Assembly: GCA_003342895.1 (NCBI GenBank)
Contig: PTFA01000230.1
Span: 310,001 to 374,000 of the forward strand
Length of the DNA stretch: 64,000 nt
Reading direction: 5' to 3'
From: Casuarius casuarius
Taxonomy: Eukaryota > Chordata > Aves > Casuariiformes > Casuariidae
Shown here: positions 36,520 to 49,259 of the stretch, in pieces
Numbering within the stretch: the stretch's first letter is position 1
How the letters are laid out: the number at the start of each line of letters is the position of its first letter
Notes under the pieces: generated by a model
Told to the model about the DNA's origin: nothing
The model's database searches: none
Seen by the model: only the letters and a program-made list of their open reading frames with translations
Translations under genes and position numbers: made by a program

Positions 36520-38485
36520 TATTTGTGCAACTATACAACTCCAAAGTATGTCTGAGACCTCCAGCAGCAGGAGGATGAGTGGGATGCTCAGTGATACCTC
36601 AAATGGCAGACATTAGGGAGACTGACCTGAGCCTTACTCAGATGAAAGAATAATTCTACAGTGGAAGCAAGAAGAATTAGGAGGTGTCAATGAAAAGTGC
36701 ATCTGTGTGACTTTTTTGCAAGAGATCAGTAGCATTAATTAAAGCCTGTGAGTTATTCTCAGCATTTCGTATTGCTTTTTTCTGAGGAAGGGTATCCCAG
36801 GACAATAGTCAAGGTCATGTACGCTTACTGAGGTTAAGCTAGTTTTTAACACCTTCACAGTGATTACAGAAAGTACCTCACAGAGAAATTGTTTTATTTT
36901 ATTTATTTCTTGCAGGTTTCTTTTCTCTTAAAGCACCCTGATTAAAGTGAAAATTTTAACTCAAAACCTCTGTTACTTAGAGATGATAATTCTGTCCTCC
37001 CAGGAAGAATTAGGAGAATTAAGTTTTGTGTGGAAGGACTGAAAGCCACAAGTAATATCAGTGGTGTTGCAGATGGGTTGAAACTCATTCATCTGCTCTA
37101 TACTGTAGAGTACAGTTTGCTAACTGAGATTTTTTTTAATAGATACTTGAGCTGTATTGTTAAACTTCCCCACTCTGGATGTTGGATAGGGTACAACTTC
37201 TTCCACAGAGCAAGGAAAAACCCTCTTTCACAGTATGCTGATCTCTCAGAAATGTAAGCTTACATCCTTTCTGTGATGCTATAATTCAAGCCTGAAGCAG
37301 AACCACCATGCCTTAGTCCAAGAGAAAACAGGAACATTTCTGATGGAGGTGTATTTGCACCACAGGAGGAAGTAAAGAAAAGAACTATGAGAAAAATAGC
37401 ATCAAATATCATGTTTCTAGCAAACATTTCTTAAGGTATGTTTATGCATCTACTATATATTTCGCCTGTTTTATTAGCAGCTTTTGATTTAACCCGGTGA
37501 GCAACTTAACCCATGAAAGAGGAAAAGGTTAAAAAAAAGCCTATGAGGGGCATTTCTTATGATGATAAACTTTAGAGTAAAAAAATCTAATAAGATTAAG
37601 AAACACTATGGATGTTGTTAGAGCTATCTGTTTTTGTTCCCCTTTTTACTGAAGAGCCCCATGGTTTGGAGATTCTCTTAACTGGTTCTGCTTCCCTCTG
37701 TTTCTTTCCTCCTACGAATTTCCCTCTAGGATTAGACAGCAGTACAAATATTATTACACTCTGCAGGCTTTGCCTTCTGACCTACTCTGCAGAGACATAT
37801 GTGATGGAGTCAGCACTGCTGAATAGAAAATGTCTTTCTTAATTCTGTAGTGCTGGAGGGGTGCCAAGGTCCAGTAGTTCATAAAGGAGAACTAGCTGGT
37901 AGCGCTTATGAAGGAAGTCTGACCAAAGAAAGAGCCCTGGGTATTTGAGGAAAGGGGACAGTACAAAGCTAAAAAGTTAGGGAGGGGGAAAAGGAAGGTT
38001 TGAGAAAGAAGGGGGTGAGGAGGAGGTAAGGATGTTAGCTGGGGTCTGATTCCCTCAGCGATGCGACATGTGGTTCGGCAGGAACTACGTGGCTGCAACT
38101 CTCCGTCTACTACTGTTGGCCTTGCAGACCAGCCATGTTTATTTTACTGTTAGCAGACAAGGATTTGTGAAGCGCTTGTGTATGTATGTATGCATGAGTG
38201 TGTTAAGTGTGTTTCTCTGGGAAATACTTCTTGGGAATAAGCTGCATCAGTCAGAAGTGCTGATAGACAGGAGGGTTTTCACTGCCCAGTGCTCCGCGTA
38301 AGCAGCTCTTCCCCTGCACTTGGCAGCAAACCTCTCGGGGCTCGGATGAGAGCCTCGTCTGCATGATTTCCCCACCAACGCTAAAGACCAGGGACCTTTT
38401 TGGGGGGTGTTGCCAAGGCATCTTGTTATAGTGAAAAATCTTCTGTGTCAGAGTAATGCTAGTGAAAAGGAGGGGCTCAGAGACT
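36520..38485. other. No gene called
   Basis: An acceptor at about 37850 and a donor (GAG/GTAAGG) at 38019 could bound a non-coding exon of about 170 bases, but all frames contain stops. Purine-rich 37960-38030. Imperfect TGTA repeat at about 38178-38195. Confidence 0.4.
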
Positions 38486-38489
38486 TGCT

Positions 38490-38700
38490 TGAAACCAGGC
38501 AGAGCTTCAGTGGGGACCGTGCCAGCCTCCCACACAGCTCTGCTAACGCGGCTCCGTCCAGACCTGCAGCAGCCCTGTTATTCCAGCGCTGCGGGGAGGG
38601 AGTCAGAGACTCTCCTACACCTTGGCTGCCAAATATGCCAAGCCGTATGGCGGGGGCTGTGGGGGTGAATGACGTGGACAAAATTTCTCCATGGGGTAGG
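38490..38700. other. GC-richer patch with several CpGs
   Basis: This segment holds about nine CpG steps and is visibly GC-richer than its surroundings; frames on both strands stay open here for over 100 codons (38407-38748 + and 38448-38816 -), a usual side effect of GC richness. No product was recognised. It might be a minor CpG cluster or regulatory element. Confidence 0.3.
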
Positions 38701-38819
38701 TCTAGACCGCCACTGTCATTCTTCTTTTTGACCTTGGCCAGGGTTTGAATTCCAGTTGCCAGAGGCGAAAATATCTGCCAAGGCATAGGACTGTCCTGGT
38801 ATGTGCGCCACACCACTGG

Positions 38820-40430
38820 AGATGCTGGGAAGGGTGTTCAGCTAAAATAAAAATCAACAAGAATCTTCCCTCATGAATGCAGTCCAGTCCAAATTCAGAC
38901 AACCCTGAGGTCTGCAAAAGACTTGTCAATCCTGCTTGCTTTTTGTTTAGCATTTCTTGATCAGTGCTGTAACTTTCTACTCCCTGATTTCATAAAATAT
39001 CCGATGCAAAAATACTAATGTACCATGATAGCAACTCATCTTTTTTTTACTTAAAGTAAAAACTATACTAAAAAATTCTAACCAAGGGCTAAGCTGGTTC
39101 TTAGCATTTTGTTAAAATTAAAAATTTTCTTCAGAAATGGCTAGAAAAAATTTTTTTCCATGTCATCAGTATCGGGAAGTGCAAGAAATTTTCTCAGGGG
39201 GTTGTTTGATGTGTAGCCTAATTTCTACATCAAAAAGAGTTAGTTCACTGGATAAACTTTTTTTTTCACAGCTTTTTTTTCCCCATTGATTATTTTTTCA
39301 GCTCGTCTTCAGTGGATATTATATTTTCTGGAGAGAAGTGCTATGTTTTATAGATTTTTCTTTCTGTCTTGGTCCAAGTTATGCAGTTGTAGTTGTCATT
39401 CTAATAGGCACTGGGTCCCAGAAAGCACAGATATTTTCTTGAATTTAAACCAAAATGTTAATTGCCATCTTCCCTCTGTGAAATACTGGATGGTAAACAC
39501 TTGCTGTGTGTGGATCATTCACTCCGTAAATACAACATATGCAAAAACCACAAGAAAAGAACATGCTTTGGAAAAACAGAAGCGGGTGATCACATATGGC
39601 TAATTTGTATCCATATTATTTGAGAGTTATACAGTCAGTTTCAATTTGAAGGATATGTTACAGACCTCAGTACCTCTTGCCATAGGGACTAACCTTTGTT
39701 TTTAATTATTCGAATTTAAGAGCATGTGCTATAATTTGGTGTTAGCATTTATCTGTTGAAAGAAAAAAAAGGCACAGTCTATAAATCCTTCTTTACTCTA
39801 ACACATCCAACAATAGTCTTTTGTGGTCTGATCTACAGTAATTCACTGCACTTAAAGAAAAAAATAATGCAAAGCTTGTGTCAAGCATGATACGAGGCAA
39901 GAGCAGGATAAGTAGAAATTGCTCAGTGAGGTCCCTGCACTACATAAAGTGTATATAAACAATGTAATACAGTCTAATAGGCAATGAGTGAAAAACTGCA
40001 TCTCTACAAAGCAGGGCTTCTGCTTCATGCATCAGCACATTTGATAGAGCCAGTGATGGGAGAGACATGCAGAATTTTTACTTTGTTTTATTTTTTTGCT
40101 TAGCTTGCCTGTTCGTTGAAAAGCTGTATTTTATTTATCATTATTATTATTTGAGAGGCAAGGTTCCAATTTTACCAGTTTATAATTCTGACAAATGGGG
40201 TTCCTCATTTTCCTTCTGAGATTTCACATGACCAACTAACTTTCCTGGCAAGCTGCGTTTCTTACTGAAGGCTCACTCCTGTGGAATCGTCTGGATGAGC
40301 TTTCACTGAAACTAAACAGGGACAACTCCAGTCTGCAGGGGAAGCATACCAAACTCCTGAGCTGAACATGTCTGTATCTATTGCTGTGTCTGTGCTTTTG
40401 GTAACAGCCGATGTCTGCAAAATGCCACCA
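38820..40430. other. No gene seen
   Basis: AT-rich, T runs near 39258-39280, no splice-paired segments, no repeats recognised. Confidence 0.5.
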
Positions 40431-40439
40431 CGACTTTCC

Positions 40440-40800
40440 TGTTACAGACGCAGAGGCGAGGCAGGCTGGCTGTGCTCAGAGCACATCTTTCATTGTGCCT
40501 GGGTCTACCTCTCACCGGGATAATTCAACATCCTTGTTAAGGCCGTGGTTGAGAAACCTTTTGTTGATTCACTCCTGATAATCTTAGCGATGACTGCACT
40601 CTCTAACATCTCTGCTTTTCTTCTGTGACTGTGAGGAAAGCAGAAAGAGGGTGGAGAAGGTGGCAATGAAGCCGCTTTGGCAGATTCCTGGGGTCACGCC
40701 TTTTCGTAATACGGAAACCACAGGAGGACTGTCAGCAAACACTCTCCTCCTGAATATGGATGAAAAGGCAGTGTCGGAGCTGATATTTTTAGGATTCTGT
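40440..40800. promoter_or_regulatory. Constrained-looking non-exonic block
   Basis: High-complexity sequence of moderate GC with scattered CpGs and no frame longer than a few dozen codons, with AT-rich cores such as gataatc at about 40576. It stands out from AT-rich neighbours and matches no repeat known to me. Regulatory function is inference from texture. Confidence 0.2.
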
Positions 40801-40809
40801 AGCTTCTTT

Positions 40810-42720
40810 TTTCTTTTTTAAAGACTCTTATGGCCATGAAATTTGCAACTACAATATGCGTGCACACATAGTGGCAGGAGAAAATAAATAAAAACTAAAG
40901 CCACTAAAGGAAGAGCAAATGATGGCATTAAAACAGAGGTGTTACATTGTTGCACATAATTTCAAAGACTGTATCTACTGCTTTCTACCTGTCTTATTAC
41001 AGAAACCATGAGAAATCTTAATGTATTAAGCTAAAGTTTTGACCACTATGGCAAAATTTAGATTGCCTCCCACCCCAGTAACTCATAGTTGGCTTGTTCC
41101 TGAAATGTAAGCCTTTGGAGCTGTGGGGCAAAGGGATGAGGGCTTTACAGGATCTATGGGCATTTACAAGACATCAAAGAAAAAGGGTCCGGCTGAATTT
41201 ACCACTGGAAGTGTAAAATGTAATTCCAGTTCTCACGACTTACATGAAAGAAGGAAGAAGACCTACTCTCTTTGCTTGAGTCTTTACACTGGATCAATCT
41301 AGATTGGGACTTTTAAATTTAAAGGGTTTCACTTTTTAGGGGGATCATCTCGAGATCCCTGTAGGAAAGGAAATGGCTAGTCTTGCTTCAGGTTGTTTGG
41401 TATAAAGAAATGATATTTTTAGGCAGGGAGGGAAAAGCTGTAATTCACATTGTTGAAGGACTAATCAGATTAACTCCATCTGTGCAACTACTGCTTGCTC
41501 TTCCTGCCCTTCTGCTTCTCAGTTTTTAAATGTTTGGCCTCTCCTCTTGACCCCTGTGTCCTCTTTCAGCAAGACAAAAGCAGGCAGGTTTTTCGTTCCG
41601 GTAATGTATGTTCTTCGCATTACTGAATCATTACTGATCACTACTGAAGCAATATTAGAGATGGGACAGGAAATCAGCTAGCAATTTCTTTCACCTGAGA
41701 TAGCCAAGGTTTTTTTTCTCCTCAGGTGGGAATACTGTGCAGTATTCAATACTGTGTTTCCTTTACAATATTGTAATTAGCTGTGTTTCCTTTGCTTGTC
41801 ATAATGTCAAAAAGGGAGCGTGGTTCTGTTCAGATATAGACCCCCGAGCCTTCTTAAAGCATGTGAGTTCCTTGGAGATCACTTGAGCTTTCTGTGCTAG
41901 GTTAGAAATTTGCCATTCACAGAACAGCCATTCAGAAACAAGTCACTTAGACACCAGGCTTTAAAAAGGGCCTCGTGTAGATAGTCAATGTTTACCTCTC
42001 CATTCACATTTGATTTCTGCTCCCCTTAAATTCATGTGAGAAAATGAGCCCTTTCTACCCTGAATTTGGTATTTTTATTTTTTTCTCCTTCTGTCACATT
42101 TGAGACACAAACTTGGGCAGCCCATAGGGGGAAATGGCATGGTCTTGTAATGGGGATTTGTCTGTGCAGACACACTATACAGTACAAGAAGCTTTGTCTC
42201 TCCCTAGGAACGTTTGTGTATGTCTGTGCATATGCATAGCCAAAGTGCGCCAGAAGAATAGCACTTTTTTAGGACATACACATGAGAATATTGTTTCCAG
42301 GCTTGCCTGTAATTTGTTAGGCTGATCGAATTTGCAGTCTCTCCAACTGGGACTCGATATCCAATGGCGAGGAGGGGGTCCTTCTTTGAAGAATTGACAT
42401 CAGATGCAGAGAACTTTTCGCTTTATGGCCCTGGGCAGCAAACGCCAACCTAAATTGACAGGACCCTAGGATTGCTAATTAGAAACTGGCAAAACCAGGA
42501 CATCTGGACACCTTATCAGAGGTTTATCAAGATTACTGGTATGATCCATACAAATGCTTAATGGGAATCAGCTGCAAAACAAGTGAAGTAATTTAGGCAA
42601 AGATTGTAATTTTTTTTTGTTACAACTATAATATGTTACAAGCTGAGTTCTTAGAAGCTGTAATAACTGCACAGTTTCATAACTACCAATTTTTTCTCAT
42701 TGTTTAATGCCCTAGCCAAA
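40810..42720. other. No gene seen
   Basis: AT-rich with short frames only. 'agtattcaatactgt' style short palindromes near 41735-41755. Nothing else recognised. Confidence 0.5.
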
Positions 42721-42726
42721 GGGACT

Positions 42727-42808
42727 CTGGGCCAAATTCAGAATGTAAGTGCAACTCTGAAGCAGCCAGTGCAAACCCCTGTGCCTATACTGGCTATGAG
42801 CTTGGCCT
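42727..42808 (+). repeat. Old amniote interspersed repeat fragment
   Basis: 'ctgggccaaattcagaatgt', then 'aagtgcaactctgaag', 'ccagtgcaaacccctgtgcc' and 'gagcttggcc' follow the plan of an ancient, roughly palindromic repeat of reptiles and birds (ends gggccaaattc… and …ttggcc, inner gtgcaact and grouped tacac/gtg units). Recognised by motif order from memory; family name not asserted. Confidence 0.5.
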
Positions 42809-42814
42809 TCAGCT

Positions 42815-45800
42815 GCTAGTCTGCCTCTCTCCCCTACCAATATAGTTTTAAAACTGTTCCACTGCAGCTTGAATTATAAGAACTTTGCCACATCGCCTTG
42901 TCTTTATATGGTCAGCTAAAAGGGTTATAAAAGAACATGAGCTAATAAGAAAGGTAAAATGAAATGTGTGGTCCTGTATTTTCCACTAGAGAGACTGGAA
43001 AGAACCTAAACTTCCTCAAATGACAAAAGTTGAGGATTGTGATCATCGTTTAGTCAGTGTCTTTTATTCAGGTGGAGGAATGAAAGCCATCTATGCAGAG
43101 GGAAGATGCCCCTGGGTATTACATTCTGGGACGCTCTAGGTGCTTTGATTCCACATACCTGCACCTAGAGCACAGCTGAAATCAGAATGTCTTTCTTATA
43201 CACTTTAAAACCTATTATTTCTAAGTCTTCTAAATTTCTAAAGCCATAACAAAAGAAAGCAATAAACAAAATGTGAAGGCAATGTACCTGATGTTTGATG
43301 TAAGTCTGCGGACTGTAGGGAACACATCTCACTGTCGTCGTCTTGTTAACTGTGAGATGTGCTGAGAGCCTAAGGGAGGCACAAGTCCATGGTCAGACAA
43401 AAACAGCCTAGAGAAGTTGCATCTGGAGCACAGTAGGGCTTGCTGACCATCTTGTTTTGTGCTTTGATCTGTTTTGAGCCTCCATTTTGAGGAAACTAGC
43501 ATTATATATATAAAATGAAGTCAGTTTTACCAGAGACTCACCAAATCGTTTTTTACATGCATTTTCACTGCCTTAAACAAGCCTGGCAGGCATGTCTGTG
43601 AGCAAAACCAAGCTTTTTGTCTGTAAAATTAACATTTAAGGTTTTACAGTGATCTGATTTTTGTTTCTGGATGCAAACTTTTCTTTGATTGCATTTTTTC
43701 CAAGCAAACAATACAGTGTTGGACTTAAGAAATATTTCGCAGGAACAAAAAGTGAGAATTTATTGTAGTGCTGAATGCCTGCATATTTTGGCAGGTGTGG
43801 AGGGACCTGCTAAAAGCAGGGCTGGGAAGGGATAGAGTTAGTACAAACATGAACAGACAAGAACCATTAGCTATGCGTAGGGCATGAGACCATCTTATCA
43901 GTCTTATGGGCATAAATAATTTGACAGCATGTCCCTCCTTTGGAAAAACTGAACTTTTTATCTTGCCTTTAAAATGTGATGTCCAGGCAAGCCATAGGGG
44001 GCTTTTAGTTAGCAACTTACCCCCTTCAGCAATCTTCACTGGAGTAGGCTTGATGCTTTAAATAGGGACCACGGGGAAGGCCTTGGTAATGACCAGATGA
44101 AGCTATGGCTCATTTACATACACTGCATATGAGTTTTGATTTTTTTTTCTATTCTGCACAAAATATATTTTGGTTTTCTCTGTGTTTTCCCATCACAGGA
44201 AAGAAAAAACCCACCCTTCTGCTTAGAATCACTTTTAGTTTGCAAACAGATGACATGCAAACATGAGTATCTCTAAGAGGGAGGGCCATAGTGACCATCA
44301 GGTTACTGCGCCTTAAGTCATTAGGGTAAAAACTTGATGAAACAATGCAGGTATCTCTTGAAAGATCGCTGTTTGCTTTTCTGGAAGCTATAAAACTGCT
44401 CTAAAAGCTTGCCTAGGAATATTACCTGCACAAAGGGTTTTCTAGACTGTACAGCTTATACAAAAAGCCCCCTAGTCTATCACCCTCCAGCCTGCAGTAG
44501 TGCTGTGTTAAGGCCTCACCAAGGGCTCCACTTGTGCTTAATTTTTCTTCTTGGGAGCTACACAGAGTCACAAGAAGCAGTGCTTATATCCAAGTAGCCT
44601 TAAGGGTCAGCAAACCCTTGGCTACCTCAAAATATTTCAATAGGCTCAGATCCCTCGAGGGGAGGCAGAGGAAGCTGACTGGCAGAGCTAAAATGGTCTA
44701 ATTGCACATTATAGCTATGCTGCTACCATTGCTTAGGTAGATATCGTTCTGGTATAATTGCTCCACTTTGAAATTTTATCAGTGTTATTACTAAGTAACT
44801 TACCAAGGATGACAAATAAATAGAGCGTACTAATATTTTTATTTAATTGCTCCATCCTTTTTGATCTTAAGTTGGATCCTAATTCAGTTTCAAAAGCAAC
44901 ATTATTAAAAAAAGCCCTAAAATATTTATATGTTCTGATGGGAAATGTCTCCATGCTTTACTTTATTCCAAACTGTTGTTGCTGCTAAGCGATAACTGAA
45001 GATTAATGCTATTTTTGTATATGTGCTTCTCAGTAGATCAACACGGCGCTGTATTGGTTAAAAATACACCTATAGTTCAACAGTTGACTGCAGGGCCTCA
45101 TAACCTGCCAAAAGTCTCAAGTGCCTCCTAAGCCTCAGACTGCCTGTAACTAACAGGCAACCTGCATCAGTCACTTTCCTGTCTGAATTAGTGCTGAATT
45201 AATGCAGTTTAAAGATGAATGTTCACAAGCAGTGATCTTCCTTCTTCAACTTAAAAATCTCTCCAATACAGGAAGCTGGTTAATGTTGTCCATCTTGATA
45301 AAGTTCTTGCTAACAGCTGGGGTTTTCACTGTTTCATCTACAAGTCTCTCACTTTGTAAACTGTATCTCATTACTACAGTATTTGGGAGAAAATAGAACA
45401 ATTTTCCTGGTGTTCAGAAAGGTGTGTCAAACTTCTTGGCTTTAGCTAGAAAATTAAATATTTTTCCATCAACTGATGACTCCAGTTGCCTTGTTCAGTC
45501 TCAAATTCCATTCATTTAACGTATAGAACTGCCATGTTCGAAGCTTTTTGTCTAGTTCAGACGTTCTGGTAAACAGTGCTCAGTGCTGGTCCACACTGGC
45601 TTGACCTCAGGTCTAGGCATACAACAAGCAGGAGCTGCAAACCTGAAAAGCTATCTGAAAGAAATAAAATTCCCTTGTGCACTTTATCACTACCCTTTTG
45701 TGTGATTGGCCTGTAGAGCTCTCACTCTTGTTAAACTCTGACTTGCACAAAAAATGGGAAGATTCACTCGTTGCAGTGTATCCAACAGCGTGTATTGCTA

Positions 45801-47080
45801 ATAGAAGAATGAGAACCACAATCAGCTGTGATGTTTCATTGACATGTATTCAGTAAATAACTATGAATGATCTCTGTTTTACTGAATAACTGATAACTGA
45901 ATCAATAAATAGTTATCTTTCTGTAATGCCAGTCCCAGCTTCTAGAAATTTGTTGAATTTCTCTTTTTCTCTGCCTTTTGTACCAGACTTTACCTAGGTT
46001 ATCAAGGACATCAGTGACAGCCGTTTTGTCTTATATCAATCTATCTGTTCAGACACTGCAGATGTGTGTGCTTTTGCACAAACACAGTCTCCATCACCAT
46101 AATGTCCAAATGCCAGGAATAGTTAATTCATTCTGCTGTCTGCTTTCTTTCCCCGCTACAAATAGTTGTCTCATGATACAGACATTGCAATTCCAAACTG
46201 GGACTGCTGGCTTTAACTTTGTTCCATCTTGCCCAGATGTTGATCCCAGCATGCAGTAACTCAGACTATTGACAGAAGCTGAGTAGAGAATCATAGTAAA
46301 ATCAGAAGAATAAGGTGGTTTGGAGGCAGTTCTGTGTGTATGCAGTTTTATAATAGACCAGTGTCAAAGCTGCATGAAAAATGGAAAATAATTCAGTAGT
46401 ATAGTGCAGCAGACACTAGTGGAACACTAACTGAACGTCTGGTATCAAGATTACGTATTTTGCTTTTTTTTTGTAGTCTCTGTAGTAATGACAGTGTGAC
46501 GTGTACACGCATAAGTGGCTGTAAATGTTTAGCAACTTGTTGCCTTTTCTTAGGTTTTGAGCATTGTTGACTAGAGGAAGCATGGATTTGATATAAGCTG
46601 GTGTGATCAGCCTATTTATATATTTCTGTGATATGTCCTCTTGCTTCATCTAGTTGAATGTCTCCTCCCAAATTCCTCAAAGTAATGGAGACTGTTTCAT
46701 TAATACACTTTGCATAAGATAATGTCTAGTAGACATATATGTTCATGAAGAGTGATGGACAATTAAATCAGGCTTAAGGCACGAGTATCAGAACACATTA
46801 ATGTTAAAAAGTTAACATCTACCTAACAGTGTATCAGGTACTCCCTTTTCAAGCCAATATATATCTGAATGTGTTGATCTTAAGGCTATGCTCAAAGCAT
46901 AGCTCTCAAGAAAATAAATATTTTTGGGAAAAACAAAATGTTCTTAAGTCATGACTTTTTTTTTTTAATATGTTTCTTTTAAGGATGACCCACGCAAAAT
47001 ACTCAGAAAAGCTCCACACTTTCTGGAAATCAGCCCCCTTGAGCAGAACTTGTTGTGGGAACCCAACACAGAAGTGTTCC
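42815..47080. other. No gene seen
   Basis: Short frames only. Minus donors of good consensus at about 44008 and 44803 lack partner acceptors of quality. An AT-rich 11-bp inverted repeat lies at 45847-45888. An isolated 'gaatcatag' at about 46288 resembles the start of a CR1 3' end in reverse, but the match stops at once. Confidence 0.5.
45847..45888. repeat. 11-bp inverted repeat with 20-base loop
   Basis: tattcagtaaa (45847-45857) pairs exactly with tttactgaata (45878-45888). Immediately downstream is a short direct duplication, ataactgataactga. AT-rich, so chance is a real possibility. Confidence 0.6.
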
Positions 47081-47084
47081 AAAT

Positions 47085-47640
47085 CACCATCCAACTGAGG
47101 AACTTGGGCTGGAAAGGGCCTCCTGAGTCGTCATCTTTGACTCAGTCCACTGTTAATGCTGGCAATTATGTCATATAATCCCTCTTGTAAAGTGACTGAG
47201 CTTCACATTTCAGCTACTACTAATGTTTTACCAGAAATTTGCTGCTCTTTCTGCTAGAAATCTTGTCAAAATCTCCAGTTGGAGTGTATTCATGATCAGT
47301 TTATTGCTATTTGTTCTTGTGACAACATCATTCTTTAGCTTAAATAGCTCATCAGCCCTCCTGGTGTCTACAGTGCTGATGTATTTATAAAAAGTGAATA
47401 CATTTCAACCTTCTTTCTGTGAGAATGAACAAGCCAGGATCTTTTGGTTTCATCCAGAAAGATAGGCTTTTCTTTCCCTATGCCTGGAGACTTCCACAAC
47501 TGTCCCTATTTGAAAAAAAATTGTTCCTGAACAGGGGTGACCTGAACTGTACATATTATTCTGGATAAAGTCTTGCCAAAGCCTTGCACAATGGCATTTT
47601 GAAAATTCAGGCCGAGTCTGGGGTTTTCTTGGTTCCATAT
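47085..47640 (-). mobile_element. Degenerate CR1-type LINE, 3' portion
   Basis: Read on the + strand (antisense to the element), 'ttgggctggaaagggcctcc' at about 47104 matches the complement of the CR1 3' end ('ttgggttggaagggacctct'), and 47525-47595 ('aggggtgacctgaactgtac', 'gataaagtcttgccaaagcc', 'ttgcacaatggca') matches the CR1 stretch '…gaactg..cacagtattc…caccagtgccttgtacaatggca'. Intermediate parts are diverged. 5' truncation at the right end and orientation are those of a usual CR1 copy, old rather than young, without a clean terminal 8-bp repeat. CR1 is the dominant LINE of birds and other reptiles. Confidence 0.65.
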
Positions 47641-47885
47641 TTTGCTTTTTGTGTGGCAGGAAGTAAGTTTTGGATGCACTGCGTGTGTTTTTGTTAAAGG
47701 CTTCTGGAGTATTAAATTGGACATTTTATTTTATGCTGACAGTTTTGGAAGAAGCTTAGGGGAATTATATTCCCAGCTCTCTCCTGCTTTCCATGGGAGC
47801 TGGGCTCCTTCTGGTAATTCCAAATACAAACACCCTGAAAATAGGGTATATAACAAACGCTAAAGCAACAGTCTTGAAATCTGAA

Positions 47886-47943
47886 TAAAGAACAATAAAT
47901 AATAATAATAAATTAAATAATAATAAGATAAATATTAATAAAG
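47886..47943. repeat. AT-rich (AAT)n-type microsatellite
   Basis: Composed of aataaataataataataaat and further aataat/aaat units with occasional G. Just right of the CR1 fragment; may mark a decayed A-rich tract. Confidence 0.8.
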
Positions 47944-47949
47944 GTTTGG

Positions 47950-49120
47950 CACAGAGATTCACTATTTCTCTTTGGTATCAGTAGTAATCTAAGCTGTGTC
48001 ACGACAGAGGTACGAGCTAAGACCCCCTTTCCCCTGTGCCCTCCCTCACACAGAGTAGCTGTACCAAGCCCTACATTGCCACAGCTGTTACTCCCCGCTT
48101 TACCTCTACCTTGCGTCTTGCTCTGCTTTGTGAAGAGCTGAAATTGCTCCCAGAGTCCTTCCCAAGCTCTGCAGGCAAAGCCATGGCTCAGGCATCAGGA
48201 GCTGCCGGTACGGGCCTCCTCTTCCCAAGGAGGAACAGAGTCCCCAGGCAAAGCATCCGCTTCCCAAAGAGAGAGAGAGAGAGAGATGCAGGTGCTCACT
48301 GCCTTCAGCTTTTGGGAAAGATTGGTCCAGCTCCTCCAGATCTCTTGGAGTAAGCCTCACTACCATTGCCTCATCTTTCTCCTCCTTTCATTTGTGCCCA
48401 CTGGACCCTTTCTTTTGCCTCCTCTCCCATCTCCACCCAGTTCCCTATTACCTCTTCATCCCCCGTTGCCAGCTCCAGCAGTGCTAGCATGGAAGACAAG
48501 CTAATAACTCTGGAAGATCTTCTTCAGCTTTCTCTACACAGATCGTCCAATTGTGGTAGCATGAAGTCTTTTCCTTGTGTTTCCCTGCTTTTGGTACTGC
48601 CCCAGTGAGATGTGTCTGCCTTGCTGGGAACTGAGGCTCTGTACCGGAAATCAGGAAACTTCTGAGGTCATTTGGGCAGATATTCAGTGTCTATGTTATG
48701 CTCCCACTTGGCCACTTTGGGAAGCTGCTGGCCTACTGTGTGTTGCAAAATGCACAGTATGTGACTTTTGGGCCTTTGGATGCAGTGCAGCACAAATCAC
48801 AACCAAAAAGAGACATTTCAGGTCTGACAGCAGTCCACAGACCTGGAGGAGGGATCTGCTTTTTCCTCACTGTATCATACATCTCTATCATTTCCCTCTT
48901 CTTCAACCTATATTAGTTTCCTGTCACTCAGCCCACTCCTCCTCTCTGCAAAAAAGAAAGACTTCAAACATTTTCTGTACATGTACTTCATTCTCTGGGA
49001 GTTGACTCTCCCAGCAGCAATTCTGTTGCATTAATTTACACCAGGGAATGCTAATGACTACTTTAATTCAGTTATGAGTGTCTGTTTTACAGTTGTGAGG
49101 TGTGCCATACAAAATCACAG
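47950..49120. other. No gene called; contains the longest chance frame
   Basis: The 142-codon frame 48577-49005 (+) is Cys/Trp-rich, has no domain, no signal and overlaps other frames; treated as chance. A (GA)9 run is at 48268-48285. 48360-48480 is pyrimidine-rich (cct/ctc). Confidence 0.5.
48268..48285 (+). repeat. (GA)9 microsatellite
   Basis: Pure GA dinucleotide run between 'cccaaa' and 'tgcagg'. Confidence 0.9.
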
Positions 49121-49126
49121 AAGCAG

Positions 49127-49236
49127 ACTGTGTATATACATGTGTGTATATATGTGTACTTATATATACATATACACATTTCATGTTGTATGTTTACATA
49201 TATATGAGACTTTTATATTTATATATATTACTATAT
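49127..49236. repeat. TA/TG-rich simple-sequence block
   Basis: About 110 bases made almost wholly of tata, tgtg, acat and similar alternating units, with only short interruptions. The open frame across it (49074-49256) is an artefact of the repeat. Confidence 0.8.
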
Positions 49237-49259
49237 GGGATTTAGATGTATATTGAAAA

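Noticed and set aside
38448..38816. 122-codon minus frame and 113-codon plus frame over the same bases
   Set aside because: Both strands open at once because the segment is GC-richer; neither peptide is recognisable.
48577..49005. 142-codon + strand frame, the longest in the window
   Set aside because: Cys/Trp-rich, no domain or signal, overlapped by other frames, no paired splice sites; length is within what chance gives in 64 kb.
49074..49256. 60-codon frame
   Set aside because: Translation of a TA/TG simple repeat.
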